Source of the DNA: VAZQ01 sp963725185
GTDB lineage: Bacteria; Pseudomonadota; Alphaproteobacteria; Rhizobiales; Xanthobacteraceae
Reading direction: 5' to 3'
Length of the DNA: 64,000 nucleotides
NCBI GenBank assembly: GCA_963725185.1
Contig: CAVRXO010000001.1
Coordinates: forward strand, 124,001-188,000
The position numbers were made by a program, and so were the translations under genes. Below, in pieces: positions 28,203 through 36,501 of this stretch. Below the pieces are notes generated by a model. It ran no database searches. It was not told the DNA's origin and saw nothing but the letters and a program-made list of their open reading frames with translations. Positions within the stretch are counted from its first letter, which is position 1, and every line of letters begins with the position of its first letter.

Positions 28203-28844
28203 ATGCTCACGCACGCGCAGCTTTGGACGGCCCTCGACCGGCTCGCCGCCCGCGCCGGCCTGTCGGCCTCCGGCCTCGCCAAGGCGGCCGGCCTCGATCC
28301 GACCTCGTTCAACAAGTCAAAGCGCATCACGCCGCAGGGCCGCGAGCGCTGGCCTTCCACCGAATCGGTGGCCAAGGCGCTGGCCGCGACCAATACCAGC
28401 ATCGACATTTTCGTGCAGCTGATCGGGGAGAGCGGCCGCACCATCGCCCAGCCGTTGCCGCTCATCGGCTTTGCCAGGATGGAAAATCCGGCCGAGAGCA
28501 GCGCCGCCTTCGACGATGCCGGAATTCCCGTCGGCAAGGGCTGGGACCAGATCGCGTTCCCGGCCATCGACGACGAGAACGCCTACGCGATCGAGATTTC
28601 CGGCAGTTCGCTCGAGCCAACCTATCGGAACGGCACCATGCTGATCGTGTCGCCGAATGCCTCGATCAGGCGCGGCGATCGCATCGTGGTCAGGACCAAG
28701 GACGGCAAGGTGACGATCAGCGAGCTAAAGCGGCGCACCTCCAAGCTGATCGAGCTCGCCTCGCTCGATGCCGAAGGCGCCGAGCGCTCCATCGCGCTGC
28801 ACGACGTGCTGTGGATGCAGCGGATTATTTGGGCGAGCCAGTGA
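28203..28844 (+). CDS. S24/LexA-like regulator with helix-turn-helix
   Basis: 213 residues. The N-terminal HTH (LDRLAARAGLSASGLAKAAG, then PTSFNKSKR) is joined to a C-terminal peptidase S24 domain. That domain has a Ser in EISGSSLEPTYRNGTMLIV and a Lys region in RIVVRTKDGKVTISELKRR, the positions of the LexA/CI Ser-Lys dyad. Such proteins repress genes until self-cleavage or ligand binding. In rhizobia this family occurs as a single chromosomal copy outside prophages, and no phage genes are nearby. The target may be its own AT-rich palindrome. A palindromic element follows 5 bases after the stop. Confidence 0.85.
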   Translation: MLTHAQLWTALDRLAARAGLSASGLAKAAGLDPTSFNKSKRITPQGRERWPSTESVAKALAATNTSIDIFVQLIGESGRTIAQPLPLIGFARMENPAESSAAFDDAGIPVGKGWDQIAFPAIDDENAYAIEISGSSLEPTYRNGTMLIVSPNASIRRGDRIVVRTKDGKVTISELKRRTSKLIELASLDAEGAERSIALHDVLWMQRIIWASQ

Positions 28845-28848
28845 GGAT

Positions 28849-28984
28849 GTAGCCCGGATGGAGGTGCGTAGCACCGCAATCCGGGTCAGCGATAAACTCG
28901 AGCAATGCCGAAATCCCGTTCCCGGATTACGCATAGCCCGTCGAAGACGGGCGTAAACGCCCTGATGAGCTCCATCCGGGCTAC
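28849..28984. repeat. GTAGCCCGGATG palindromic element
   Basis: GTAGCCCGGATGGAG at the left end and CTCCATCCGGGCTAC at the right end are inverted repeats, with internal ATCCGGGT/CCCGGATTACG arms. It separates convergent genes. On the minus strand its first TAG is the stop codon of lysS. Confidence 0.88.
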
Positions 28985-30636
28985 GCCGACCTCGCCAGCG
29001 CGCCGTCGATCATGTCGACGGTGTTCTTGAGGCCATAGACCGCGACGAAGGAGCCGAAGCGCGGGCCTTTCTCCTGGCCGAGCAGCACCTGGTACAGCAT
29101 GTTGAACCAATCGAGCGTCACGCCCGGCTTGCCGTCCTTGGGCTTGCTCTTGCCGCTGTGATCGAGGAACGGTTCGCGCCGGCCCACCTCATAGACCACC
29201 TCTTGGATCTGCTCGGCGGTGGCGTCCGTCGACAGTTGGCCAAGCGCATCGCGCAGGTCGATCAGCGCCGCCCGTTCGGCCGCCGTCGGCTCGCGGTAGG
29301 TTTTCGTGGGCAGCACGAAATCGCGATAATAGTGGATGGCGTAGCCGACCATGGCGTCAAGCTTGGGATGGCTCTGCGGCGTCACGCCGGGCCGATAGCG
29401 GCCGATGAAGCCCCACAGCGTCTCGGCATTTTCCGCATTCGAGGAGGAGACGAGCGTCAGCAGCATGGAGAACGTGATCGGCATGTCCGGCGCGGGCGGA
29501 CGGCCGGAATGGATGTGCCAAACCGGATTGGACAGGCGCTGCCTCGGGTCCTGCCGCCGATACCCTTCGAGCAGCTGCTGGTACTCGTCGACATCACGCG
29601 GAATGACATCGAAATGGAGGCGCTTGGCCGCCTTCGGCTCGCGATACATGAACAGCGACAGGCTTTCGGGGCTGGCATAACGCAGCCACTCCTCGATGGT
29701 GAGGCCGTTGCCCTTCGACTTGGAGATTTTCTGGCCATGCTCGTCGAGAAAAAGCTCGTAATTGAAGCCCTCGGGCGGCGCCCCATCGAGCGCACGACAG
29801 ATCTTCCCCGACAGCTTGACCGAATCGATCAAATCCTTGCCGGCCATCTCGTAGTCGACCCCGAGCGCCAGCCAGCGCATGGCCCAATCGGGTTTCCATT
29901 GCAGTTTGCAGCGCCCGCCGGTCACCGGCGTGGTCACGCGCTCGCGGCTGTCCGGATCCTCGTAGGTGATGGTGCCGGCCTGCGCATCGTGGGAGAGGAT
30001 CGGCACCTGCAGCACGACGCCGCTGGTGGGTGAGATCGGCAGGAACGGCGAATAGGTCTGCGCCCGCTCCGCCCGCAGCGACGGCAGCATGATCTCCATG
30101 ACGGCATCGAAGCGCTCCAGCACCCGGCGCAGGGCCGCATCGAAGCGGCCCGACGTATAGCAATCGGTCGAGGACAGGAATTCGTATTCGAACCCGAAAG
30201 TGTCGAGAAAGGCGCGCAGCCGCGCATTGTTGTGGGCGCCGAAGCTCGCATGGGTGCCGAACGGATCGGGCACCTGCGTCAGCGGCTTGCCCAGATGCTC
30301 CGCCACCATGGCCTTGTTGGGGATGTTGTCGGGCACCTTGCGCAGCCCGTCCATGTCGTCCGAGAAGGCAATGAGCCTGGTCCTGATCTTGTCGCCGGTG
30401 AGCACCCGGAAGGCATGACGCACCATGGTGGTGCGGGCGACCTCGCCGAAGGTCCCGATATGCGGCAGGCCGGAGGGGCCGTAGCCGGTCTCGAAGATCA
30501 CCGCTTCCTTGGCGGCGCCGCCCTTGGGGGCGCGCTGCAGCCGCGCCACGATCTTGCGCGCCTCCTCGAACGGCCAGGCATTCGAGCGCTCGGCAAGCTC
30601 GCGCAGATCGGCAGGCGGGGCATCGGCAATCGACAT
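28981..30636 (-). CDS. lysK: lysyl-tRNA synthetase, class I
   Basis: Charges tRNA-Lys. The ~551-residue protein is the class I form found in archaea and many alphaproteobacteria. The HIGH-type motif is GYGPSGLPHIGTFGEVARTT and the KMSKS-type motif is GQKISKSKGNGLTIEEWL. The ATG at 30636 starts MSIADAPPADL, the usual beginning. The stop TAG is made by the terminal bases of the GTAGCCCGGATG repeat, so the protein's last codons abut the repeat. No class II LysRS is seen here. Confidence 0.95.
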   Translation of the reverse strand: MSIADAPPADLRELAERSNAWPFEEARKIVARLQRAPKGGAAKEAVIFETGYGPSGLPHIGTFGEVARTTMVRHAFRVLTGDKIRTRLIAFSDDMDGLRKVPDNIPNKAMVAEHLGKPLTQVPDPFGTHASFGAHNNARLRAFLDTFGFEYEFLSSTDCYTSGRFDAALRRVLERFDAVMEIMLPSLRAERAQTYSPFLPISPTSGVVLQVPILSHDAQAGTITYEDPDSRERVTTPVTGGRCKLQWKPDWAMRWLALGVDYEMAGKDLIDSVKLSGKICRALDGAPPEGFNYELFLDEHGQKISKSKGNGLTIEEWLRYASPESLSLFMYREPKAAKRLHFDVIPRDVDEYQQLLEGYRRQDPRQRLSNPVWHIHSGRPPAPDMPITFSMLLTLVSSSNAENAETLWGFIGRYRPGVTPQSHPKLDAMVGYAIHYYRDFVLPTKTYREPTAAERAALIDLRDALGQLSTDATAEQIQEVVYEVGRREPFLDHSGKSKPKDGKPGVTLDWFNMLYQVLLGQEKGPRFGSFVAVYGLKNTVDMIDGALARSA

Positions 30637-30640
30637 GGGG

Positions 30641-30853
30641 TCAGGCAACGGCAGCTGTAAGTTGGACCCGGGCCTCCTCCAGAAACGCGATGACCTGAGA
30701 GCGGCTGACGCTGGGAAAGTCGTCGAGAAACTCGTTGATGGAGCTGCTGTCCTCCAGGTAATCGGTGAGGTTCTTGACCGGCACGCGTGTGCCCGCAAAG
30801 ACTGGAATACCCCCGAGGATGTCGGGATTGGAAAGGATGAGCTGTGTTTTCAT
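30641..30853 (-). CDS. DUF433 protein (orphan VapB-like antitoxin)
   Basis: 70 residues. The family signature is ILGGIPVFAGTRVPVKNLTDYL, an HTH-like DUF433 domain, followed by FLDDFPSVSRSQVIAFLEEA. DUF433 proteins are usually antitoxins paired with a PIN-like (DUF5615) toxin, but none follows: the next gene is lysK, 4 bases after the stop. It may therefore be an orphan regulator. The start at 30853 drops six residues from a longer reading with no ribosome site. Confidence 0.8.
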   Translation of the reverse strand: MKTQLILSNPDILGGIPVFAGTRVPVKNLTDYLEDSSSINEFLDDFPSVSRSQVIAFLEEARVQLTAAVA

Positions 30854-30900
30854 GGCGTCACTTTGCCACACAAATTGGCTCTAACCAAATCTGCTCTGAT

Positions 30901-30918
30901 CCCGTTTCTTAAAACGGG
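30901..30918 (-). terminator. hairpin overlapping a stop codon
   Basis: CCCGTTT and AAACGGG form a 7-bp stem whose loop holds the TAA stop of the solute-binding protein gene. No T-run follows on the minus strand, so termination strength is doubtful. Confidence 0.35.
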
Positions 30919-31823
30919 CTGATCGGGAAATAGCGCAGCCAGAGGTCGGTGAAGCGACCCTGCTCCCACACCCGGAACAGCGCCCAATTGAGGGCGAGCC
31001 GCATCGTCTCGTTGCTCTTCTTGACCGCGATCCCGACGCCTTCGCCGAAGTAGCGGCTGTCCATATAGGGGCCGCCCCGGAAGGCGCAGCAATTGGCCGA
31101 GTCGGTGCCGTTGAGCCAGAAGGCCAGCGACACGGCATCGCCAAACAAGAGATCGACGTCGCCCTGGCGCAGCGCCTGCCGCGCCAGCTCGGCGCTCGGA
31201 TAGGGGTGCAGCTCCGCTTCGGTGAACAGTGCCTTGAGATAGGCTTCATGCGCGGTGCCGGCCACCACCGCCACCTTCTTGCCTTCGAGCTTTTCCGGCA
31301 GCGGATCGTCGATCGGGGAATCGCGGCGCGCCACGAAGCGGCCGGGCGTGCGGTAATAGGGGTCGGTGAAATCGACCTTGTCGCGCATCTGCGGCGTGAC
31401 CGCGATCGAGGCGATGACGGCGTCGCCGCGGTTCTCGTTGAGCGCGGCGAGCAGGGTCTCGAAGCGGCGCATCTGGACGGTGCAGGCGAGCTTGAGCTCC
31501 TCGCACAGCATCCGCGCCAGGTCGACGTTGAAGCCCTGGGGATTGCCGTCCGGGCCGGCGAAATTGAACGGCGGATAGTCGATCTCGGTCAAGAACCGGA
31601 TCACCACGACGCGGTTGAGATCGGGCCGCTCGGGCCGCCGCCGCGGGTCCCAGAAGCCCGGGACCTGTACGGGCGGCTCGGCCCCGACCGCCTGCGCCAC
31701 GGCCGTTCCGGCCCCCAGGGAGACAAGAGGGGCAAGGGCGGCCAGCGAGGCAAGCGCCAGCAGGACCAAAATTGACGCCGCACGGCGCCGGATCGAACGG
31801 AAAGGCATCATCGCTTGCTGCAT
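30909..31823 (-). CDS. extracellular solute-binding protein, family 3
   Basis: 304 residues, periplasmic. An N-terminal signal sequence (SILVLLALASLAALAPLVSL) leads to a family 3 binding fold: IDYPPFNFAGPDGNPQGFNV, VDLARMLCEEL, then DPYYRTPGRFVARRD and an AVVAGTAHEAYLK second lobe. Family 3 proteins bind amino acids for ABC importers. No permease or ATPase is beside it, so it may act alone as a sensor or serve a distant transporter. The start is uncertain, with Mets at 31823, 31811 and 31808 and no clear ribosome site. Confidence 0.85.
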   Translation of the reverse strand: MQQAMMPFRSIRRRAASILVLLALASLAALAPLVSLGAGTAVAQAVGAEPPVQVPGFWDPRRRPERPDLNRVVVIRFLTEIDYPPFNFAGPDGNPQGFNVDLARMLCEELKLACTVQMRRFETLLAALNENRGDAVIASIAVTPQMRDKVDFTDPYYRTPGRFVARRDSPIDDPLPEKLEGKKVAVVAGTAHEAYLKALFTEAELHPYPSAELARQALRQGDVDLLFGDAVSLAFWLNGTDSANCCAFRGGPYMDSRYFGEGVGIAVKKSNETMRLALNWALFRVWEQGRFTDLWLRYFPISPF

Positions 31824-32001
31824 CGGGAAAGTCGGCTCATCCGCCCAGCTTATAGACGAGTCGTTGCGGCGGTTGAGAGGCGGCGGTTGCGTTCACCCGT
31901 TGCGGCCGGGCCGGCACAAGGCCGGCGCGGCTTGCTAGCGCACCGCACCTCGGCCCGCAACGGATGCCTCGCCCGCGCGGCCTGACAGGCCCGGGACCGG
32001 C

Positions 32002-32985
32002 TCACGCCGCCGACTTCAGGATATCGACCGCGCGATCGATCAAGGGCGTCAGGTTGGCGGTGTCGAGCTCGTCGCGGGCGATGATCCCGATGGTGACGGG
32101 GGGCAGCGCCGGCAGCATGCCGGGCCGCTCGATCACCAGCCCGTCCGGGACCAGCGGACGCGGCAGCGGCAGGTAGCCGAGAGCCGCCATGGCGCCCGCG
32201 CGCCGCGCCAGGCTGTCGAAGGCCGTGAACACGATCTCGTAGGGCTGGTTGGCCTGCTCGAGCGTATCCATGGCGATCCGGTCGGGCAGCAGCACGTTGG
32301 GGGAGCTGACCAGCGGCACGGCGCGATCGGGGTCGAAAACGAAATCCGGCGCCCGCACCCAGACCAGATCCTCGGACCAGGACCGCAGCGGGTTGCCCAC
32401 TTCCGCTTCATCGCTCATCAGGATGGCCAGATCCAGATAGCCGCTGCGGATGCTGCGCAGGAGGCCCGGAGAATAGTCGCAGCAGACCTGCAGGCGGGAA
32501 TTGCCGACCGTGCCGGGACACTCGGTCAGGATTCGTTTCAGCTTGAAGGCGGCGAAAATGTTGGGAATTCCCAGGCGGATGACCGGCAGCATGCGTTGCT
32601 GGCCGGCCGAGCTGACGATCTGGTCGTTGATCGACAGGATGCGGCGCGCATATTTGAGAACTTCCTCGCCGCGCGCCGTCAGGTTCACGCCGGCGAGGTT
32701 GCGTTCGATCAGGTCGGTGCCGATCAGGGATTCCAATTTCTTCATATGGGCGCTGACCGCGGGCTGGGTGAGCTCGAACAAATGCGCGGCCTTGGTGAAG
32801 CTGCCGAGCTGATAAATGGCGACGAAGGTGCGCAGCAGATCGGTCGGGATGTTGATCTTGTCGCTGGGCCCCATTATTTTTGGACCCATGATCTTCGCGC
32901 CTATGATCTTGGCGCCCGCGATCTTTTCGTGCGCCGGCTCCGCGGCGGTAGCCTTGCCGGCTTGGCGCGGCCGAGTTTTGCGCAT
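32002..32985 (-). CDS. LysR-family transcriptional regulator
   Basis: 327 residues. The winged HTH is TFVAIYQLGSFTKAAHLFEL followed by TQPAVSAHMKKLE, and a LysR substrate-binding domain fills the rest. Before the HTH there is an unusual ~40-residue extension containing tandem AKIIGAKIMGPKIMGP repeats. The ATG at 32985 reads into this extension, while a later Met (MGPSDKINIPTDLL) would give a conventional length. The neighbouring solute-binding gene and the Sco gene show no obvious shared role, so its target is unknown. Confidence 0.87.
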   Translation of the reverse strand: MRKTRPRQAGKATAAEPAHEKIAGAKIIGAKIMGPKIMGPSDKINIPTDLLRTFVAIYQLGSFTKAAHLFELTQPAVSAHMKKLESLIGTDLIERNLAGVNLTARGEEVLKYARRILSINDQIVSSAGQQRMLPVIRLGIPNIFAAFKLKRILTECPGTVGNSRLQVCCDYSPGLLRSIRSGYLDLAILMSDEAEVGNPLRSWSEDLVWVRAPDFVFDPDRAVPLVSSPNVLLPDRIAMDTLEQANQPYEIVFTAFDSLARRAGAMAALGYLPLPRPLVPDGLVIERPGMLPALPPVTIGIIARDELDTANLTPLIDRAVDILKSAA

Positions 32986-33175
32986 GAGATGACCCTTCGC
33001 GTCCGCTCTCAGTCGGGTAGGAGCATTCTACGCACAACCAACCCGCGCCGTACATATGCGACGATGCGACGGCGGCACGAGGACGGGCGATGAGATTGGT
33101 GAAGCCGACGCTTGCTTGGCCGGTCCCGGCCAGGACGTTCCAGGCCCGGAACTCGAGCAGTCCCGCCTCCCCGCC

Positions 33176-33775
33176 TCAAAGCTGGCGGCGCAGGTCGGCG
33201 GCGGCCGCTTCCGGCGTCCGCTTCAGGCTGAACGGCGAGACGAAGCGGCCCTCCTTGTCCATCAGATAGGTGATGGCGGTATGGTCCATGGTATAGCCGC
33301 CGCCGTCGAGCGGCACTTTCTTGAAGTACACGCGATACTCCTTGGCCACGGTCGTGATCGCGGGCAGATCGCCGGTGAGACCCGTCACATGGGGGTCGAA
33401 GCTCGTCAGGTAGTCCTTGAGCACGCTCTGCGTGTCGCGCTCCGGATCGACGGTGATGAACACGGCGCGGGTGCGGTCGGCATCGGGGCCGAGCGCGGTC
33501 ATGACCTGGGAAATATCGAACAGCGTGGTCGGGCACACGTCGGGGCAATGGGTGAAGCCGAAGAAGACCAGCGTGGGCCTGCCCTTCAAATCATCCTGCG
33601 TCACGACGCGCCCGTCCTGATCGGTCAGCCGGAACGGGCCGCCGATCGCGGCGGCCTGCGGCGAGCCGGGCGCGGCCATATGCTCGCGCGCCATCAGGAT
33701 GACGCCCAAGGAAAGCACGAGCCCGGCCAGGAAGGCGGCGAACACCGTGAGGCTGCGCAGATGGCGATGGATCAT
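33176..33775 (-). CDS. SCO1/SenC-family copper chaperone
   Basis: 199 residues, membrane-anchored by an N-terminal helix (VFAAFLAGLVLSLGVILMA) with a thioredoxin-like periplasmic domain. Copper ligands are C77 and C81 in FTHCPDVCPTT and His165 in TMDHTAITYL. Sco proteins deliver copper to the CuA centre of cytochrome oxidase or reduce it. The 50-residue membrane peptide at 33808-33960 lies directly upstream on the same strand. The ATG at 33775 follows a GGAGAG site. Confidence 0.92.
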   Translation of the reverse strand: MIHRHLRSLTVFAAFLAGLVLSLGVILMAREHMAAPGSPQAAAIGGPFRLTDQDGRVVTQDDLKGRPTLVFFGFTHCPDVCPTTLFDISQVMTALGPDADRTRAVFITVDPERDTQSVLKDYLTSFDPHVTGLTGDLPAITTVAKEYRVYFKKVPLDGGGYTMDHTAITYLMDKEGRFVSPFSLKRTPEAAAADLRRQL

Positions 33776-33807
33776 GGTCAGTCGCTCTCCAACGCCCCAT
33801 CAAAGCC

Positions 33808-33960
33808 TTACAAGCAGGCGGCGATCCCGGCCAGGATCGTCTCGTAGAACACCGCGGTGCCGTAATGGGCCCACAGCGCCACGGTGCCGGCAAGCAGCAT
33901 CGCTACCGCCGCCGCCACGATGGCGAGCGGGCGGGAAAACCGGAAAGCGGTCGTTGCCAT
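33808..33960 (-). CDS. 50-residue single-pass membrane protein upstream of sco
   Basis: A short ORF, MATTAFRFSRPLAIVAAAVA..., with one membrane helix (about residues 12-30) and a tail reading HYGTAVFYETILAGIAACL. It lies 32 bases upstream of the sco gene on the same strand, so it is probably its operon partner. I recall similar short peptides beside sco in Bradyrhizobium. Its role is unknown; respiratory-chain assembly is only a guess from context. Confidence 0.6.
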   Translation of the reverse strand: MATTAFRFSRPLAIVAAAVAMLLAGTVALWAHYGTAVFYETILAGIAACL

Positions 33961-34044
33961 GCCGTCGGGCACTGCGGATCTCCAAGCCTGCCACGACCTT
34001 CACATAGGCCCACCGCCGCTTCCAAACAATATGGCGTGAACCGT

Positions 34045-34170
34045 TCAGGCGGCCCCGGACAGGACGTGGCCCCCGATCGGCAGTCGGCGAATGCGGTTGC
34101 AGGTGGCGGCAAAGATCGCGTTGGCGAGCGCAGCCGCGACCACGGGGGCGCCGGGTTCGCCCACCTGGCC
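34045..34170 (-). pseudogene. C-terminal remnant of a molybdopterin oxidoreductase large subunit
   Basis: About 42 codons in frame to a TGA at 34045-34047 read GQVGEPGAPVVAAALANAIF followed by AATCNRIRRLPIGG. This is the conserved end of aldehyde/isoquinoline/xanthine dehydrogenase catalytic subunits (G.GE....P.A.A.ANAI..A...RI..LP). The rest of the gene is missing, so the fragment is dead. It lies upstream of luxR. Confidence 0.75.
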
Positions 34171-34336
34171 CCGTTTGGGCCGCCGGCCCGCCAGTCGCCG
34201 AATTGCCAACGAGGCGCGTTAAGAGCTACGCTTTCGGGTTGCGGACCTTCGAAACGGCTGCGAGCAATCCGACTATTACCGTGCCCGCAGCGCAGCAATC
34301 CGGGCCTGCCGGACGAACGCGAGAGCGGATGAAGTC

Positions 34337-35062
34337 ATGGCTGCGAGCGAGTCCGGCGACGAGAGGCTCTTGCAAGCCTACTCGATCATCGACAACACGC
34401 CAGACATGGAAGAGACCATCGCCAAGCTCCGGGACCTCCTGAGCGTCGATCACCTCGTCTACCATTCATCCAAGCTGGGAGTGAGTTCGTCGGTCGACCC
34501 CTACATTCGCCTGACCTATCCGGCTTCCTGGATCAAGCGCTACCTGCAAATGGGATATGTCGATGTCGACCCGGTCCTGCGCGAGGGATTTCTGCGCGCG
34601 CTTCCATTCGACTGGAGCGAGCTGAAAATCGAGAGCGCCGCGGAGGGGGCATTTCTGGTGGACGCCCTCGCGCATGGCGTCGGGCCGCACGGGCTCTCCA
34701 TCCCGCTCCAGAGCAAGCACGGGCATCGGGCCCTGTTCTCGATCTCGTTTTCGCGATCGGACCGGGAGTGGACGAAATTCGTGAAGACCACCCTGCCCCA
34801 GCTCATAGAGATTGGGAACCGCCTTCACCGGCGGGTCATCAGCGAGGTCTTTGGCGAGGATCGGCCGCACCTGACGATGCGCGAGCTCGAGTGCCTGCGC
34901 TGGATCGCGCGCGGCAAGGACTCGAGCGAAATTGCGATCATATTGAACATTTCCCCGCACACGGCGCGGTACTATCTGAAATCGGCTCGGTTCAAGCTCG
35001 ACTGCGTCACATCGGCGCAAGCCGTCAGCAAAGCCGTCAAGTTCGGCCTGCTGATCGTATAA
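34337..35062 (+). CDS. LuxR-type acyl-homoserine lactone receptor and regulator
   Basis: 241 residues. The N-terminal autoinducer-binding domain keeps the residues conserved in AHL receptors: Trp and Tyr in ASWIKRYLQMGY, Asp-Pro in VDVDPVLREG, Trp in LPFDWSEL and Gly in GPHGLSIPL. The C-terminal HTH is LTMRELECLRWIARGKDSSE followed by IAIILNISPHTARYYLKSA. It is 201 bases upstream of a luxI gene on the same strand, so this is a matched quorum-sensing pair. The signal is not identifiable from sequence. Confidence 0.93.
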   Translation: MAASESGDERLLQAYSIIDNTPDMEETIAKLRDLLSVDHLVYHSSKLGVSSSVDPYIRLTYPASWIKRYLQMGYVDVDPVLREGFLRALPFDWSELKIESAAEGAFLVDALAHGVGPHGLSIPLQSKHGHRALFSISFSRSDREWTKFVKTTLPQLIEIGNRLHRRVISEVFGEDRPHLTMRELECLRWIARGKDSSEIAIILNISPHTARYYLKSARFKLDCVTSAQAVSKAVKFGLLIV

Positions 35063-35156
35063 AACACGCTTAAACAACGAATCGATTGAGCAAGCAATCA
35101 GTGACGCCGCGAATTCATGCGGCTTGCCTAAGCCTGGTCGAACGAACCACAGTGAC

Positions 35157-35168
35157 AACTCGGTAGTT
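35157..35168. promoter_or_regulatory. small inverted repeat between luxR and luxI
   Basis: AACTCGGTAGTT is an inverted repeat (AACT/AGTT) about 95 bases before luxI, followed by an AT-rich TATACATAAT. It is shorter than a classical 20-bp lux box, but the spacing suits a LuxR binding site or promoter. This is a weak call. Confidence 0.25.
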
Positions 35169-35263
35169 ATACATAATCGCCCCGACCTATCCGTTTGCCG
35201 GGCGTAATGACCTCCAGCGCCGGGGCCAGCGCGGATAGTTTGCGTGGCTGAGGAGAGCGCGAC

Positions 35264-35938
35264 ATGATCGTCGTGATTGAGCAATACAATGCTCGACAAT
35301 ACGCGAGCCTGTTGGACGAGATGTTTCGATTGAGGGCTCGCGTCTTTCGCGACCGCCTGGGTTGGGATGTTCAGGTCGTGGACGGGAAGGAACGCGACAA
35401 GTATGACGCCATGGCGCCGGTCTATATCGTTCATGCCGACGAGAAGGCGCGGAAAGTCAAAGGCAGCTTGCGCCTGCTCCCCACCACGGGCCCGACCGTT
35501 CTGGCCGACATCTTTTCCGATACGCTGCCCGACGCGATCCATCTCAGCGCTCCGACTATTTGGGAATGCACCAGGTTCTGCCTCGAAGACGGCAATGCGT
35601 CGGGCCGGAGCCGCCGGGAGGAGCTTATAGCCTCCGGCGTATTGATTGCCGCCCTGGGCGACGTCGCGATCCAGGCAGGCATTGAATCGGTTCTCGGCAA
35701 TTTCGATTCGACGATGCTCAGGCTGTATCGGCGCATCGGATGCGACGTCGAGGTGCTGGGCTCGACCGAAAGATACGGCCAGCCGGTCTATCTGGGATTG
35801 TTTCCGATATCGGAACCGATTCTCAGCAAGGTCAAGGGACGGCTGAGGACCGCGCGCTCGGAAATGGCGGAATCCAGGGGTGAACGTTGGTTTCGTGAGC
35901 GAGCCCGTCCGCCCGGCTTCCGGCCAAGCGTGGAATGA
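35264..35938 (+). CDS. LuxI-type acyl-homoserine lactone synthase
   Basis: Makes an N-acyl-homoserine lactone from S-adenosylmethionine and an acyl donor. The 224-residue protein has the LuxI landmarks: MFRLRARVFRDRLGWDV near the N-terminus (conserved Arg, Phe and Trp), an acidic DGKERDKYDA, the RLLPTTGPTVL strand and the active-site region IWECTRFCLED. It pairs with the LuxR at 34337. Known rhizobial relatives use straight-chain, branched or aryl acyl groups, and the donor here is not predictable. ATG 35264 follows a GAGGAGAG site. Confidence 0.95.
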   Translation: MIVVIEQYNARQYASLLDEMFRLRARVFRDRLGWDVQVVDGKERDKYDAMAPVYIVHADEKARKVKGSLRLLPTTGPTVLADIFSDTLPDAIHLSAPTIWECTRFCLEDGNASGRSRREELIASGVLIAALGDVAIQAGIESVLGNFDSTMLRLYRRIGCDVEVLGSTERYGQPVYLGLFPISEPILSKVKGRLRTARSEMAESRGERWFRERARPPGFRPSVE

Positions 35939-36030
35939 CGCCTCCGGCCCCCCTCAAGTGAGGGGGATGACCACACTCTGATACGGCATGTAGACTTTCC
36001 CGGCGTTTCGGTGAGATTGGGGTAACTGCA

Positions 36031-36363
36031 ATGCAATCGTCCGTGGTCAAGCGCTCCATTGTGGTTGCGGGTCATAAGACCAGCGTGAGCCTCGAGGACG
36101 CCTTCTGGACGATGGTCAAGAAGATCGCAGCCGGTCGCGACGTGACCCTGTCCGATCTGGTTGCGTCGATCGATGCCAGCCGTGAGCACGCCAACCTGTC
36201 ATCGGCCATTCGACTTTTCGTTCTGGATTTCTGCCGGGACCAACTCAATGGGCAGATCGCCGCACACAGGGCGGCGGAAAACGACTTGCGGAACCCGGCA
36301 CGGGCGCCGGACCAGAGGACGTCCGACAAGGAGAGCAAGTGTCTCGGACCCTTATTCGCCTAG
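36031..36363 (+). CDS. ribbon-helix-helix domain protein
   Basis: 110 residues. The pattern KRSIVVAGHKTSVSLEDAFW, then MVKKIAAGRDVTLSDLVASI and SSAIRLFVLDFCRDQL, is the alphaproteobacterial RHH_4-type family, a small DNA-binding fold. Residues 85-110 are a charged tail without a recognised motif. The gene lies just after luxI but at a separate start with its own upstream gap of about 90 bases. A role in the quorum regulon is possible but unsupported. Confidence 0.8.
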   Translation: MQSSVVKRSIVVAGHKTSVSLEDAFWTMVKKIAAGRDVTLSDLVASIDASREHANLSSAIRLFVLDFCRDQLNGQIAAHRAAENDLRNPARAPDQRTSDKESKCLGPLFA

Positions 36364-36501
36364 TTTGCTGCCCGAAGCCGGCCCGCGGGCGCCGACGCCG
36401 GCCGCCCGGTGGATGCGCCTGAGGAGTACGTGGGCCCGGCGAGGCTCCCACGGGCGCGAGCCGAAAGCTGGCGTCCCGGCGTCACCTTCTCCGCCGCATC
36501 A

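Noticed and set aside
28203..28844. S24 regulator as evidence of a prophage
   Set aside because: No integrase, structural, lysis or replication genes are nearby; all neighbours are housekeeping genes.
30901..30918. The stop-codon hairpin as a strong intrinsic terminator
   Set aside because: No U-tract follows on the coding strand, so it is listed only at low confidence.
34045..34170. The xanthine-dehydrogenase-like tail as a small functional gene
   Set aside because: It contains only the last ~42 residues of a ~700-residue family, with no start codon or ribosome site.
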